DNA of 64,000 bases from positions 18,945 to 82,944 of the forward strand of contig JBIOUX010000220.1 of assembly GCA_044867425.1 (NCBI GenBank). Direction: 5' to 3'. The notes beneath the pieces were generated by a model. That model searched no databases and was not told the DNA's origin. It saw only the letters and a program-made list of their open reading frames with translations. This DNA is from CAWBJP01 sp044867425 (GTDB lineage Bacteria > Actinomycetota > Acidimicrobiia > IMCC26256 > BP-133). Below are positions 17,365-26,691 of the stretch, piece by piece. Position 1 is the stretch's first letter. The number at the start of each line of letters is the position of its first letter. Both the position numbers and the translations under genes were made by a program.

Positions 17365-20300
17365 ATGGCGCCAGCCATGGAGATCTCGACTGGCGTCGTC
17401 GCCCTGCTGTTCACCGACCTGGTCGGATCGACCGAGCTGCTCGGCCGCCTCGGTGACGACGCCGCCGAAAAGGTGCGCCGCGCCCACTTCTCCCTGTTGC
17501 GGGAGGCGGTGGCGAGCTTCGGCGGCCAGGAGGTCAAGACCCTCGGGGACGGGCTCATGGTCTCCTTCCGGAGCCCGGTCGACGCCATCGGCTGCGCCGT
17601 CGCCATGCAGCAGTCCACGGAGGCCTCCAACCGCCGGGAGCCGGGCCCCGACCTGGCCATCCGCATCGGGCTCCACGCCGGTGAGCCCCATCAGGAAGCG
17701 GGGGACTTCCACGGGACGGCCGTGGTGGTGGCCAGCCGGCTGTGCAACGCCGCCGGCGGCGGCGAGATCCTGGCCGGTGAGGTCGTCGCCGAGCTGGTGG
17801 GCTCCCGGGGCGGGTTCCGGTTCCGCAGCGTCGGGCCGCTCAACCTGAAGGGCATCGACCGGCCGGTACCGGCCGTCTCGGTGGACTGGCGGGCCGGTGG
17901 GCCGGCGGAGCCGGCGGCCGCCGCCACGTCACAGCCGGCCCCGTCCAACCGACCCAGCACCGTGCCCCGACCCCGAGGGCCCGAGCTCGTCGGCCGGGAC
18001 GGGGTCCTGGCCGAGCTGGAGGCCGAGCTCGACCGGGCGGCAGGCGGCGAGCTGCGCTGTGTGCTCCTGCTGGGCGACGCCGGTGTCGGCAAGACCCGCC
18101 TCACGGCCGAGCTGGTCGCCCACCACACCGGCCGGGTGACGGCCTTGTCGGCGCGGGCCTACCCCCTGGGCGCCACCGCCTCGCTGGGGCTGTGGGTCGA
18201 AGCCCTGGAACGGCACCTCCGCCAGTTGCCGGCGCACGAGATCCGCCGCCTGTGCGGAGCCCATCTCGACGACCTCGCGGCGCTGTTCGGAAGCCTGACG
18301 GCCCTGGCCGGTGGACGGCCGGGGCCGGAGCCGTCGCGGGTCCGCATCCTGGAAGGGCTGGTGACGCTGCTCGAAGGTCTCGCCGGCACCGGACCGCTGG
18401 TCATCGTCCTCGACGACGTCCATCTGGCGGACGGCTCGTCGTGGGAAGCAGTGGCGTTCCTGGCCCGCAGCCTGGCGGCCAGTCCGATCCTGATGGTGCT
18501 CGCCGCCCGGCCCGTGGAGCTGGCCGATCAGGCCGTCGCCGGAGATGTCCTCCACGCCCTCGACCAGGAGGGCTTCCTCCGGCGGCTCCCCGTCCACCCC
18601 CTCGACGCCGCCGACGTGCGCCGCTTGGCCGGTGCCATCGTCGGGCGGGCGGCCCCCGAGGCGCTGGCGGGCTGGCTCATGGAGCGCACCCGGGGAAACC
18701 CGCTCTTCGTCCTGGGTCTGGTCCGGGCCCTGGTCGAGGAGGACGCCGACCTGGACGCGCCCGTCCTGCGGCGTCTTCCCGAGGGCCTGGCCGAGCGCGT
18801 GACCTCCCGCGTCGCCGGCCTGGGACACGCGGAGCTGGGCCTCCTCGAGCTGCTGGCCGTGGCCGGCCGGCCGGTCGAGTTCGAGGAGCTCGTCACCTTG
18901 AGCGGACACGACGGCGGGGACCTGGCCCGGCTCCTCCCCGGCCTGGTGCGCTCCCGGTTCCTGGCCGAGGAGGAGCGCGACGGCGGGCTGGCCTACGGGA
19001 TGGCCCATCCGCTCGTCCAGGAGGCGCTCTACCAGGCCACGGGCGGGGCCCGCCGGCGGGAGCTGCACCGCACGGTGGGTCGCCTGCTGCGGGCCGAGGG
19101 CCGGTTGGGCGAGGCCGCATCCCACTTCGCCCGGGCGGCCCGGCCCGGAGATCCGGACGCCATCTCCGTCCTCCTCGAGGCCGTCCGCCAGGCCGAGGAG
19201 CGCCAGGCGTTCCGGGAATCACTGGCGCTCCTGCGCTCGCTGGTCCAGCTCCTGCCCTCGGGGGATGACCGCTGGCTGGAGGTCGTCGACGCCATCCGCT
19301 GGGAGTCGAACTGGGTCATCGACCAACCGGCCGAGCTGGACGTGGCGCTGGGAATCGCCGCCCTGCGGGAGATGGACTCCATCCTCCGGCGGCGCCGGGA
19401 CCCGGAGCGGGCGGCGACGGTGAAGTTCCGCCTCGCCGCCTCCATCTCCTGGGGAGAGGGCGCCCACGCGGAGGCCAGGCGTCTCTACGGCGAGGCCGAG
19501 GAGCTCTTCCAAGCCACCGGCAACCGGCGTGGGGCGCTGCTCTCGGCCAACGAGATGGCCTTCGTGGCCGGGATGGCCGGGGACTTCCGGGCCATGGAGG
19601 CCGGCGCCAACGCCATCCTGGCTGCGGCCGAGGCGGCCGGGGACGATGCCGTCGTCCGCCGGGCGCTCGCCACCATCGCCTGGAGTGCCTTCTTCCGGGG
19701 CCGGTTCGCGCTGGCGGAGGCGAGTTACCGCCGGGCCGCCTCGTTCGACAGCCCCGAGGTCACCACGACCGCCTTCCGCCTCACGCTCACGTTGTCGGGC
19801 CTGGCCATCTCGCTGGCGTTCGAGGGCCGGATGGCGGAGGCGCGGGTCCTCCTGGAAGAGGCCAAGGCGCAGAACCCGGCGCACCGCAGCACGCCGCTGT
19901 CGGAGTGGGAGACGCGGATCCACTGGCTGGCCGGAGATTTCCGGAGCGCGTTGACCAAAGCCCGGGAGTCGCTGGGCGAATCGCGCCGGGTGGTGAGTCC
20001 CCGGACGGCCATGGGCCTGCCCTTCGCCGCCCTCGCCGCCGCCGAGCTGGGCGAGCAGCAGGAGGCCGACCGGTTCCTGGCCATCGCCCGGGACGCCCCG
20101 GGAGGGGCGTTCTTCATCTACGAGCACTACTGCGAATCCGCCCGAGCCCTGCTCGCCGATCGGAGGGGGGACCCGGCCGCCTGTGTGGCGGGACTGGTTC
20201 CGGTGGTCGAGAAGCTGCTGGGGATGGATGCGTTGCCCTTCGCCGCCCTCGTCCTCGGCGAGCTCGCCGAAGCGGCGTCACGGTGCGGCGACCGGGAAGC

Positions 20301-20625
20301 CGCGGCCCGGGCCGCCGCCCAGCTGACGGAGGTTGGCGGCCAGATCGACCGTCCGCTGTATCACGCCCTGGCGGCGACCGGGACGGCGTGGAGGCACTGG
20401 AGCGATGGGGCGGGCGGTTCCGGGCGGGACGCGGCCCGGCCGGCGGTCGGGATCCTGGACGGCCTCGGCTACCGCGCCCTGGCGGCCCGGGCCTGGGAGA
20501 TCCTCGGCCGTTGCCTGGCGCTGGAGAACGACAAGGACGCCGGCGACGCCCTCGCCCGGGCGGCGGCCCTGTTCGAGGCATGCGGGGCGACATCGAGAGG
20601 TGCCCGGGTGACGTCGGTCCTCTGA
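17365..20625 (+). CDS. class III adenylate/guanylate cyclase-domain ATPase (AAA/TPR)
   Basis: A 1086-residue signalling protein. Residues about 5-170 are a class III cyclase domain: LFTDLVGSTE carries the first metal-binding Asp and LGDGLMVSF the second. The usual Asn of the VNxAAR motif is replaced (VVVASR), which may abolish catalysis. Residues about 205-560 form an AAA-type ATPase with P-loop GDAGVGKT and a Walker B LVIVLDDVH. The rest is a long TPR-like helical array. No DNA-binding domain is visible. Such proteins are usually cytoplasmic signal integrators. ATG 17377 is an alternative start. A broken relative lies at 55395-57845. Confidence 0.88.
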   Translation: MAPAMEISTGVVALLFTDLVGSTELLGRLGDDAAEKVRRAHFSLLREAVASFGGQEVKTLGDGLMVSFRSPVDAIGCAVAMQQSTEASNRREPGPDLAIRIGLHAGEPHQEAGDFHGTAVVVASRLCNAAGGGEILAGEVVAELVGSRGGFRFRSVGPLNLKGIDRPVPAVSVDWRAGGPAEPAAAATSQPAPSNRPSTVPRPRGPELVGRDGVLAELEAELDRAAGGELRCVLLLGDAGVGKTRLTAELVAHHTGRVTALSARAYPLGATASLGLWVEALERHLRQLPAHEIRRLCGAHLDDLAALFGSLTALAGGRPGPEPSRVRILEGLVTLLEGLAGTGPLVIVLDDVHLADGSSWEAVAFLARSLAASPILMVLAARPVELADQAVAGDVLHALDQEGFLRRLPVHPLDAADVRRLAGAIVGRAAPEALAGWLMERTRGNPLFVLGLVRALVEEDADLDAPVLRRLPEGLAERVTSRVAGLGHAELGLLELLAVAGRPVEFEELVTLSGHDGGDLARLLPGLVRSRFLAEEERDGGLAYGMAHPLVQEALYQATGGARRRELHRTVGRLLRAEGRLGEAASHFARAARPGDPDAISVLLEAVRQAEERQAFRESLALLRSLVQLLPSGDDRWLEVVDAIRWESNWVIDQPAELDVALGIAALREMDSILRRRRDPERAATVKFRLAASISWGEGAHAEARRLYGEAEELFQATGNRRGALLSANEMAFVAGMAGDFRAMEAGANAILAAAEAAGDDAVVRRALATIAWSAFFRGRFALAEASYRRAASFDSPEVTTTAFRLTLTLSGLAISLAFEGRMAEARVLLEEAKAQNPAHRSTPLSEWETRIHWLAGDFRSALTKARESLGESRRVVSPRTAMGLPFAALAAAELGEQQEADRFLAIARDAPGGAFFIYEHYCESARALLADRRGDPAACVAGLVPVVEKLLGMDALPFAALVLGELAEAASRCGDREAAARAAAQLTEVGGQIDRPLYHALAATGTAWRHWSDGAGGSGRDAARPAVGILDGLGYRALAARAWEILGRCLALENDKDAGDALARAAALFEACGATSRGARVTSVL

Positions 20626-20665
20626 GTGGTGGCCCGCCGCACCCGTTCGCGGTGATACTGGCCCG

Positions 20666-20926
20666 ATGAGCAGCCTGGTGGTCATCGTCGTGGCGCTGGC
20701 TCTGGCCGCGCTGGCACGGACCAAGACGGCGTCGGGGGTGCTGGGGAAGCGGGAGGCCTACGGCCGGCCCATGAGCGACTGGGCCGGCCTGTCCGTCCTC
20801 GGCCTCGGACTCGGTCTGGCCGCCCTCGTGGCCGGGTACCCCACGCTGGGCTTCCTGCTGCTGGGCCTCGTGCTGATCGAGTCGTACGCCACCGTGAGCC
20901 AGATCCGGCCCCGGCGCCGGCGCTGA
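20666..20926 (+). CDS. small two-helix membrane protein
   Basis: An 86-residue protein with an N-terminal hydrophobic helix, a polar loop (TKTASGVLGKREAYGRP), two closely spaced hydrophobic segments, and a basic C-terminus ending RPRRRR. No family is recognised. It ends immediately before the SRPBCC gene start (TGA then GTG with no gap), so the pair is probably co-translated. Its basic tail predicts a cytoplasmic C-terminus by the positive-inside rule. Confidence 0.65.
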   Translation: MSSLVVIVVALALAALARTKTASGVLGKREAYGRPMSDWAGLSVLGLGLGLAALVAGYPTLGFLLLGLVLIESYATVSQIRPRRRR

Positions 20927-21403
20927 GTGGCGGCGGCTCGCTCGCCCTATGTCCTCGAATATGAAGGGCGCTTCGACTTCCCGGTCCCGCCGGAGGAGGT
21001 GTGGTCGGCCGTCGAAGACCTGGAGAACTTCGAGACCTGGTGGGGCTGGCTCGGCGAGTTCCGGGTGGAGGGGCCCGGCCTGGCGGCGGGGTCCGTCCTC
21101 CACGGCGTGGTGGCACCGCCGCTCCCCTACCGCATGCGGGTGCGGGTGGAGCTGGTCCAATGTGACCCGCCCCACAGCATCGACGCCTCCGTCGCCGGCG
21201 ATCTGGTGGGCCAGGCCCGGCTGGTGCTCGAGCCCGATCGCGCCGGCACCCGGGTCTGGGTGGCCTGGGAGATCGAGATGATGCAGCGCCCGATGCGGGT
21301 GGCGTGCCGGGTCGCCTTCCCGCTGCTGCGCTGGGGCCACGACCGGGTGGTGGACGCCACCGTGGCCGGCTTCCGGCGCCACCTGCGCGCCGCCCCGTCG
21401 TAA
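20927..21403 (+). CDS. SRPBCC family protein
   Basis: A 158-residue START/Bet v 1-like (SRPBCC) protein. It begins YEGRFDFPVPPEEVWSAVED, typical of polyketide cyclase/dehydrase-type members, continues with FRVEGPGLAAGSVLHG, and finishes with a long C-terminal helix. The fold forms a hydrophobic ligand pocket; the ligand is unknown. GTG 20927 follows the previous stop codon directly. It converges with the membrane protein gene that ends at 21406. Confidence 0.8.
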   Translation: MAAARSPYVLEYEGRFDFPVPPEEVWSAVEDLENFETWWGWLGEFRVEGPGLAAGSVLHGVVAPPLPYRMRVRVELVQCDPPHSIDASVAGDLVGQARLVLEPDRAGTRVWVAWEIEMMQRPMRVACRVAFPLLRWGHDRVVDATVAGFRRHLRAAPS

Positions 21404-21405
21404 GG

Positions 21406-22149
21406 TCAGGCGAACCGGGCCACGGCCAGGCCCACCGCCAGCGCCACCATGCTCCACGACAGGGCCCGCAGCGCCTGCTCCAGGGGCGCGAGCATGATCC
21501 GGTCGTCGAGGGGACGGACGGTGCCGTCCTCCATGGTCATGGAGCCTTCGACGGCCGTGACCCGCCGGCGCAGCATCCGGGCCGGCGTGCTCAGGCTGCG
21601 CTGGGCGTAGGAGAGGCCGAAGGCGACGGCGCCGGCGAGGAGGGCGACGAGATCGAGGCGCTCGGCCTGGGCGTAGTAGCCGGTGAGGGCGGGGAAGGCG
21701 CCCCAGGAGGCGGCGAAGCCGATGTCGGAGTGCAGCCGCCCACCCAGCAGCTCGAGGTTGTACCCCACCACCAGCACCGGCCCCACGGCGATGAAGGCCA
21801 GCAGGCCGGTGCCAACCCGGGGCACGCCGGCCAGGCCCAGGGCCATCGCCGCCGCCAGGCCGATGACGGCCGCCAGCCACAGGACCCGGTCGGGGATGCG
21901 GGTGCGGAGCGGGTGGCCGTGCAGCTCGTCGAGCACATGGGCGGCGATGCCCACGGCGAAGAAGAAGGCGAGCACGGTGGCCAGCAGGCGGACGCCGTCG
22001 GTGCGGGGGGCCAGGCAGGCGCCGAGGACGACGTAGGAGAGGTGCCAGGCCGTGTAGGGCGGGTGGAGGATCGTCCACCAGTCCCGCCAGCCGCCGGCCC
22101 GGGCGGCGTAGAAGGCGGGGCGGCGCTCGTCGTCAGCCATTCCCGTCAT
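21406..22149 (-). CDS. polytopic membrane protein, possibly UbiA-like
   Basis: A 247-residue protein with about seven hydrophobic segments. It opens with ILHPPYTAWHLSYVVLGA, has an acidic/His-bearing loop (HVLDELHGHP) and an Asn-Leu-Glu loop (VGYNLELLGGRLHSD). This spacing recalls UbiA-type prenyltransferases, but the full Asp-rich NDxxDxxxD motif is absent, so the enzymatic call is unsafe. The start overlaps the end of the MenG-like gene (ATG 22149, or ATG 22140), suggesting coupling and a role in membrane quinone or isoprenoid metabolism. Treat it as a hypothetical membrane protein. Confidence 0.6.
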   Translation of the reverse strand: MTGMADDERRPAFYAARAGGWRDWWTILHPPYTAWHLSYVVLGACLAPRTDGVRLLATVLAFFFAVGIAAHVLDELHGHPLRTRIPDRVLWLAAVIGLAAAMALGLAGVPRVGTGLLAFIAVGPVLVVGYNLELLGGRLHSDIGFAASWGAFPALTGYYAQAERLDLVALLAGAVAFGLSYAQRSLSTPARMLRRRVTAVEGSMTMEDGTVRPLDDRIMLAPLEQALRALSWSMVALAVGLAVARFA

Positions 22150-22921
22150 CCCCCGGGCCCTGGGCTCCCTTCCGGCCCCACATGACCAGGCCGCCGCCCA
22201 GGCTCATGACCCGGGCCCCCACGTCGACCAGGCCGGCGTCACGCCAGGCGTCGACCGTCCACTGCAGTGGGAATCGCCGGTAGTGCTCGGAGATGTTGGG
22301 GCCGAGGAAGCGGCCCACCTCGAACCATGACCTCTTGCCGGCCAGACCGCCGGCGGCGGGCAGCACGCCCCGGGTGTACAGCCACCACCAGGCCCACCAG
22401 AAGCGCGACGGCGGCACGTGGAACTCGAGGCTGGCCATGGGCGCGCCGGGCTTCACCACCCGGGCCAGCTCCCGCAGCGTGGCCGCCGGGTCGCGCACGT
22501 AGCGCAGGAGATACGTGAAGGTCAGCCCGTCAAAGGTGGCATCGGGAAAGGGCAGCCCCTCAGCCCGCCCGGCGACCAGCTGGACCCGGTCGCCGGCGCC
22601 GGCTCTGGCGATGTTCTCCTGACCCGTCCGCAGCATGGCCTCCGTCAGGTCGATGCCGACGACCTGGCCCGGTGTCCGCCGGGCCAGCTGGAGGGCGACG
22701 CCGGCGGTGCCGGTGGCGACATCGAGGATCCGACCGGCGCCGGCGGGAACGACCCGGTCGACCATGGCCCGCCGCCAGCGCCCGTTCTGGCCGAAGGAGA
22801 GCAGCTCGGCCAGGAGGTCGTAGCGGGCGGGCAGGGGAGTGAACAGCTCCTGGGCGAACCGGTTGTCGCGGGCAGGCTGCGCCCGAGTCGTCCCTGCCCC
22901 GGCGGCCCCTGGCCCTGGCAC
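22133..22921 (-). CDS. menG: UbiE/MenG-type methyltransferase (demethylmenaquinone)
   Basis: A 262-residue SAM-dependent methyltransferase. The SAM motif reads RILDVATGTAGVALQLA, followed by VVGIDLTEAML and the LPFPDATFDGLTFTYLLRYV stretch, which is characteristic of UbiE/MenG proteins. LRELARVVKPGAPMASLEFHVP closes the core. In actinobacteria this enzyme methylates demethylmenaquinone to menaquinone at the membrane. The N-terminus before ARDNRFAQELF is weakly supported; GTG 22921 gives the longest form. It is divergent from the FAD reductase gene at 22960, with only 38 bases between, so the promoters must overlap. Confidence 0.82.
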   Translation of the reverse strand: MPGPGAAGAGTTRAQPARDNRFAQELFTPLPARYDLLAELLSFGQNGRWRRAMVDRVVPAGAGRILDVATGTAGVALQLARRTPGQVVGIDLTEAMLRTGQENIARAGAGDRVQLVAGRAEGLPFPDATFDGLTFTYLLRYVRDPAATLRELARVVKPGAPMASLEFHVPPSRFWWAWWWLYTRGVLPAAGGLAGKRSWFEVGRFLGPNISEHYRRFPLQWTVDAWRDAGLVDVGARVMSLGGGLVMWGRKGAQGPGDDGNG

Positions 22922-22959
22922 GCCCGTACAGTAGGCCCTTCACCAAGGAGGGTCCGCCG

Positions 22960-24291
22960 GTGGAGCGCCGCTTCGACGTCCTCGTGGTCGGCTCAGGGCC
23001 GGCCGGCAGCATCGCCGCCCTGGTGCTGGCCCGGGGCGGGGCCCGGGTGGCGCTGGTCGACAAGGCGCGGTTTCCGAGGGACAAGGCCTGCGGCGACCTG
23101 ATCGGACCCCGGGGCGTGCAGCTCCTGGACGACCTCGGCGTCGACGTGCCCGGAACCGAACGGGTCGGCGACATGATCGTGGTGGGACCCACGGGGAGCC
23201 GGGTCCGGCTGCCGTGCCGGCCCGGCCTGACCTATCCCGGCCACGGCTTCGCCGTCCCCCGGACCGTCTTCGACCAGGCCCTGTGGGAGACGGCGGTGGC
23301 GGCCGGAGCCGAACCGTTCACAGGCCGGGCGGGCGAGCCGCTCCTCCGGGATGACGGCACCCTGGACGGGTTCGTGCTCGGAAGCGGCACCCGGGTGGCC
23401 GCTGACATGGTGATCGGCGCCGACGGCGCCACCAGCCGGGTGGCCGAAGTGACGGGGCTGGTCGACCCCGCCCGGGTGCTGTGGGGCTTCGCCGTCCGGG
23501 CCTACGTCGATGACCCCGTGACGCTGCCCCACATCCTGCTCTGGGAGCCGGACCCGTGGCGGGGCTTCCCCGGCTACGGGTGGCTGTTCCCCGGAGTCGA
23601 CGGGCGGGCCAATCTCGGCCTGGGCGTCGGGGTGCTCTCCGATCGCAGCGCCGGGGCCGGCGCCACCCAGCGCTTCGACGCCTTCGTGGAGCACCTGCGG
23701 CGCCTCGGGATTCTGTCGGCACCCTTCTCGCCCGGGTCCAACGGGCACCGCCTCGGGGGCTGGCTGAAGATGGGCATGGTGGGGACAGCGCCGGCCCGGG
23801 GCCGGGTGCTCCTGGCCGGTGACGCCGCCGGCCTGGTCAACCCGCTCCAGGGCGAGGGGATCTCCCAGGCCATGGGCAGCGGCCGGGCCGCGGCCGAAGC
23901 GGTGCTGGCCGGTCCGGGAGACGCCGCCGGCCGGTACCGGCGGGTGCTGGCCGCCACCTACGCCCCCTATCAGTCCGTCACCGCCCCGGTGCACGGCGCC
24001 CTGCTCACCCGGCCCCGGGCCGTGGCCGCCATCGGCCGCCTGGTGACGGCCCCCGGCGTGGGCCGGGCCGTGGCCGGCGGCTGGTCCATCTTCTGGAACG
24101 ACCTGCTCGACGGCGCCGCTCCAGGCCCGCCCCGCAAGGTGGCGGCCGTCGCCGCCGGCGCCGGCCGGGCTCTGACCTTCCGCAGCCGCACCCGGGCCTG
24201 GTTCGCCCGGGAGGGAGGCCCTTATGCCGCCACGGGTTGGGCCAGCAAGGAACGGAGGTCGCGCTCGGCCACGGGGGCGGAGAACAGGTAG
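22960..24291 (+). CDS. geranylgeranyl reductase family FAD-dependent oxidoreductase
   Basis: A 443-residue flavoprotein with the Rossmann motif VLVVGSGPAGSIAALVLA at the N-terminus, the DKACGDLIGPRG segment typical of geranylgeranyl reductase-like enzymes, and GRVLLAGDAAGLVNPLQGEGI as the second FAD-contact motif. Family members reduce prenyl double bonds; beside a MenG-type gene, saturation of the menaquinone side chain (MenJ-like) is a reasonable inference. GTG 22960 follows AAGGAGGG. The last 70 bases overlap antisense with the 3' end of the GGDEF-EAL gene, and the tail there (Arg/Ser-rich) is not conserved-looking. Confidence 0.87.
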   Translation: MERRFDVLVVGSGPAGSIAALVLARGGARVALVDKARFPRDKACGDLIGPRGVQLLDDLGVDVPGTERVGDMIVVGPTGSRVRLPCRPGLTYPGHGFAVPRTVFDQALWETAVAAGAEPFTGRAGEPLLRDDGTLDGFVLGSGTRVAADMVIGADGATSRVAEVTGLVDPARVLWGFAVRAYVDDPVTLPHILLWEPDPWRGFPGYGWLFPGVDGRANLGLGVGVLSDRSAGAGATQRFDAFVEHLRRLGILSAPFSPGSNGHRLGGWLKMGMVGTAPARGRVLLAGDAAGLVNPLQGEGISQAMGSGRAAAEAVLAGPGDAAGRYRRVLAATYAPYQSVTAPVHGALLTRPRAVAAIGRLVTAPGVGRAVAGGWSIFWNDLLDGAAPGPPRKVAAVAAGAGRALTFRSRTRAWFAREGGPYAATGWASKERRSRSATGAENR

Positions 24292-26527
24292 CCCTGGAGG
24301 AGGTCGCATCCGAGCTGACCCAGCCGCTCCTGCTGCTCCGGGTGCTCGACGCCCTCGGCCACCGTGGTGAGGCGGAGCCGGCGGGCGATGTCGATGATGC
24401 CCCCAGTGAGCTCACCGTCGGCCGGCACCCGCCCGAGCTCGGCCACGAAACACCGGTCGATCTTCAGCATGTTGACCGGCAGGTGGGTAGATGGGCGAGG
24501 GTCGACTGGCCCCACCCGAAGTCGTCGAGCGCCAGCACGACTCCGAGCGCCCGCAAGGCCTGGAGGTTGGGGAGGATCGTCTGCCTGTCCGCCAGCACCG
24601 TTGACCCGCTCAGCTCCAGCACCAGCGCGCCGGGTTCGACCCCCGTCGCCGCCAGCGCCGCCTGCACCCGGGTGACGAGGTCGGTCCGGGAAAGCTCCTG
24701 GGGCGAGAGGTTGACGTTCAGGCGGCGTGGCGCCTCCGGCCCGAGGTCGGCGCGCCAGGCGGCGAAGTCCTCGAGGGAGCGACGCAGCACGAAGTCACCG
24801 AGCCGGGGCATGAGCCCGCCGTCCTCGGCCACCCGCAGGAACTCGGCCGTGAGCAGGAGGCCGTGGCCGGGCCGGCGCCAGCGGACGAGGGCCTCGACAC
24901 TGTCGATCGCCCCGGTGCGGGCATCGACGATGGGCTGGTAGTGGCACTCGAGCTCGCCTCGGTCCAGCGCCTGCCGGAGGGCGCCCTCGAGCCCCATGCG
25001 CTGCCGGCCCTCGGTCAGCATGCTGCGCCGGAAGAGGTGCGAGCGGCTCTTGCCGGCGGACTTGGCCGAGTACATGGCGGCGTCGGCGGCCCGCATGAGC
25101 TCATCGGGCCTCGACGTGCCGTCCCAGAGGGCCACGCCGATGCTGCCCCGGGGTGTGATCTCGACGTCGTCGACGGCAACCGGAGTGGACAGGCGGGCGA
25201 CGATCCGGTCGGCGATCTCCAGAGCGGCCTCCTCGCCCTCCAGGTCGACGAGGAGGACGGCGAACTCGTCGCCACCGAGGCGGGCGGGTGTGTCGGTGGC
25301 CCGGGCGCCGGCCCCCAGGGCCTCCCCGACGTGGCCGAGGAGGGCGTCACCACCCTCATGACCGAGGCTGTCGTTGACGTGCTTGAACCCGTCGAGATCG
25401 ATCAGCAGCAAGGCGACCTTCTCGCCCTGGTCGGGCCGGAGTGCCTCCTCCAGCCGCTGGTAGAGCAGAGCCCGGTTGGGGAGACCGGTCAGGGCGTCGT
25501 AGTGGGCCTGCCGGCGCAGGTCCTCGGTCAGTGAGGCGCCACGAATGGCCAGAGCCACATTGGATTCGAGGCGCTGGAGGGCGTCGACCGAGTCCTGGGG
25601 CAGGGGCTCGGCGCTCGTGACGGTGATCATCGTGACCAGCTCGCGGCGGACTTCGAGCCGCATCTGGTAGACGGCCGGCATGGTGGCCGTGGCCGGGAGG
25701 TCATTCCGCCGGCAGGCGATCTGGGTCGAGCCGTCGACCGTCGTCTCGCTGATGTCGGCCTGGATGCCGGGACGGTTCACGAGCTCCACCACGGCATCCA
25801 GCGCCACCTCGTAGATGTCCGCCCGGGACGTGCTCGAGACGAGGGCGACGCCGGCGCCGAGCAACACCCGCTCGCGGGCCAGAGCCAGCTCGTGGTGCTC
25901 GAGGACGGAGACGACGAGCCGGATGAGCCCCCCGACGAGCAGGTAGGAGGGCGGGAACCACAGCGTGTCGACCAGGCGGAGCCACCACGGGGCCCAACCC
26001 CAGGCCTCCCGGAGAACCGCAGAGCCGAAGATTGCCAGGCTCCACCAGATGCCTCGAACGAGGAACTGGCGATTGGACCCGAAGGCGGCTCGCAGGAACA
26101 GCCCGAAGGCGACGGTGCTGAACACCCACGCGCCCTTGCCTTCGAGCAGGAGAGCGATGAAGAGCAGGGCCGCCTCGCTGGCGTTGATGAGGGTGCTGGC
26201 CCGCTCGCCGTGGGCGCAGCGCCGCCACAGCCACCACACGGCGGCGAGGGCGACGGCAGCCGGAAGGTTGCGCCGCGACTCCGAGGTGACGTCGGTCGCC
26301 ACCAGCACTACGCCCAGCGCCGCCAACGAGAGCACGACGGCGGAGATGCCGGCCTGCACGGTGGCCAGCACTCCTGACCCCGGGCGCCATCCCGCCAGGC
26401 TCTGCAGCCGTGTCCATGTCCGGGTGAGCCGGCCGACCGGCTCCTCTGCGCGCGCCTCAGAATCCTTTTTCGACGTCATACACCCTTTTTCGGCGTCCTT
26501 GGATGCCGGTTGAGCGCTCGGTGCCAT
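24222..26527 (-). pseudogene. GGDEF-EAL membrane protein interrupted by a frameshift
   Basis: The N-terminal part has about eight membrane segments, followed by a GAF-like stretch. Near residue 418 is a GGDEF diguanylate cyclase motif with conserved sequence around it. The EAL phosphodiesterase domain begins with the EAL motif near residue 544 and reaches LDDFGWGQSTLAHL. At about 24483-24487 the frame shifts: 5 bases sit where 6 are expected. The remaining KIDRCFV, AEGVE and GYLFSAP motifs continue in another frame to 24222. Every catalytic motif is present, so this is either a recent mutation or a one-base error. The start is ATG 26527, or ATG 26479. Confidence 0.8.
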
Positions 26528-26691
26528 TTCTTCAAATTTCCGGCCACGTTATTGGTTGAACCTTCCAGAGAATCGGTCGGAATTGTGACCCGGGGCTGGC
26601 AGGGCCTCCCAGTTGTTCGGCTGAGCGCCTGGCCGGTTGGGGAACCGCTGTGCTATGCAGCACGCGGCAGGCGGACGGCGAGGGAGCACGA

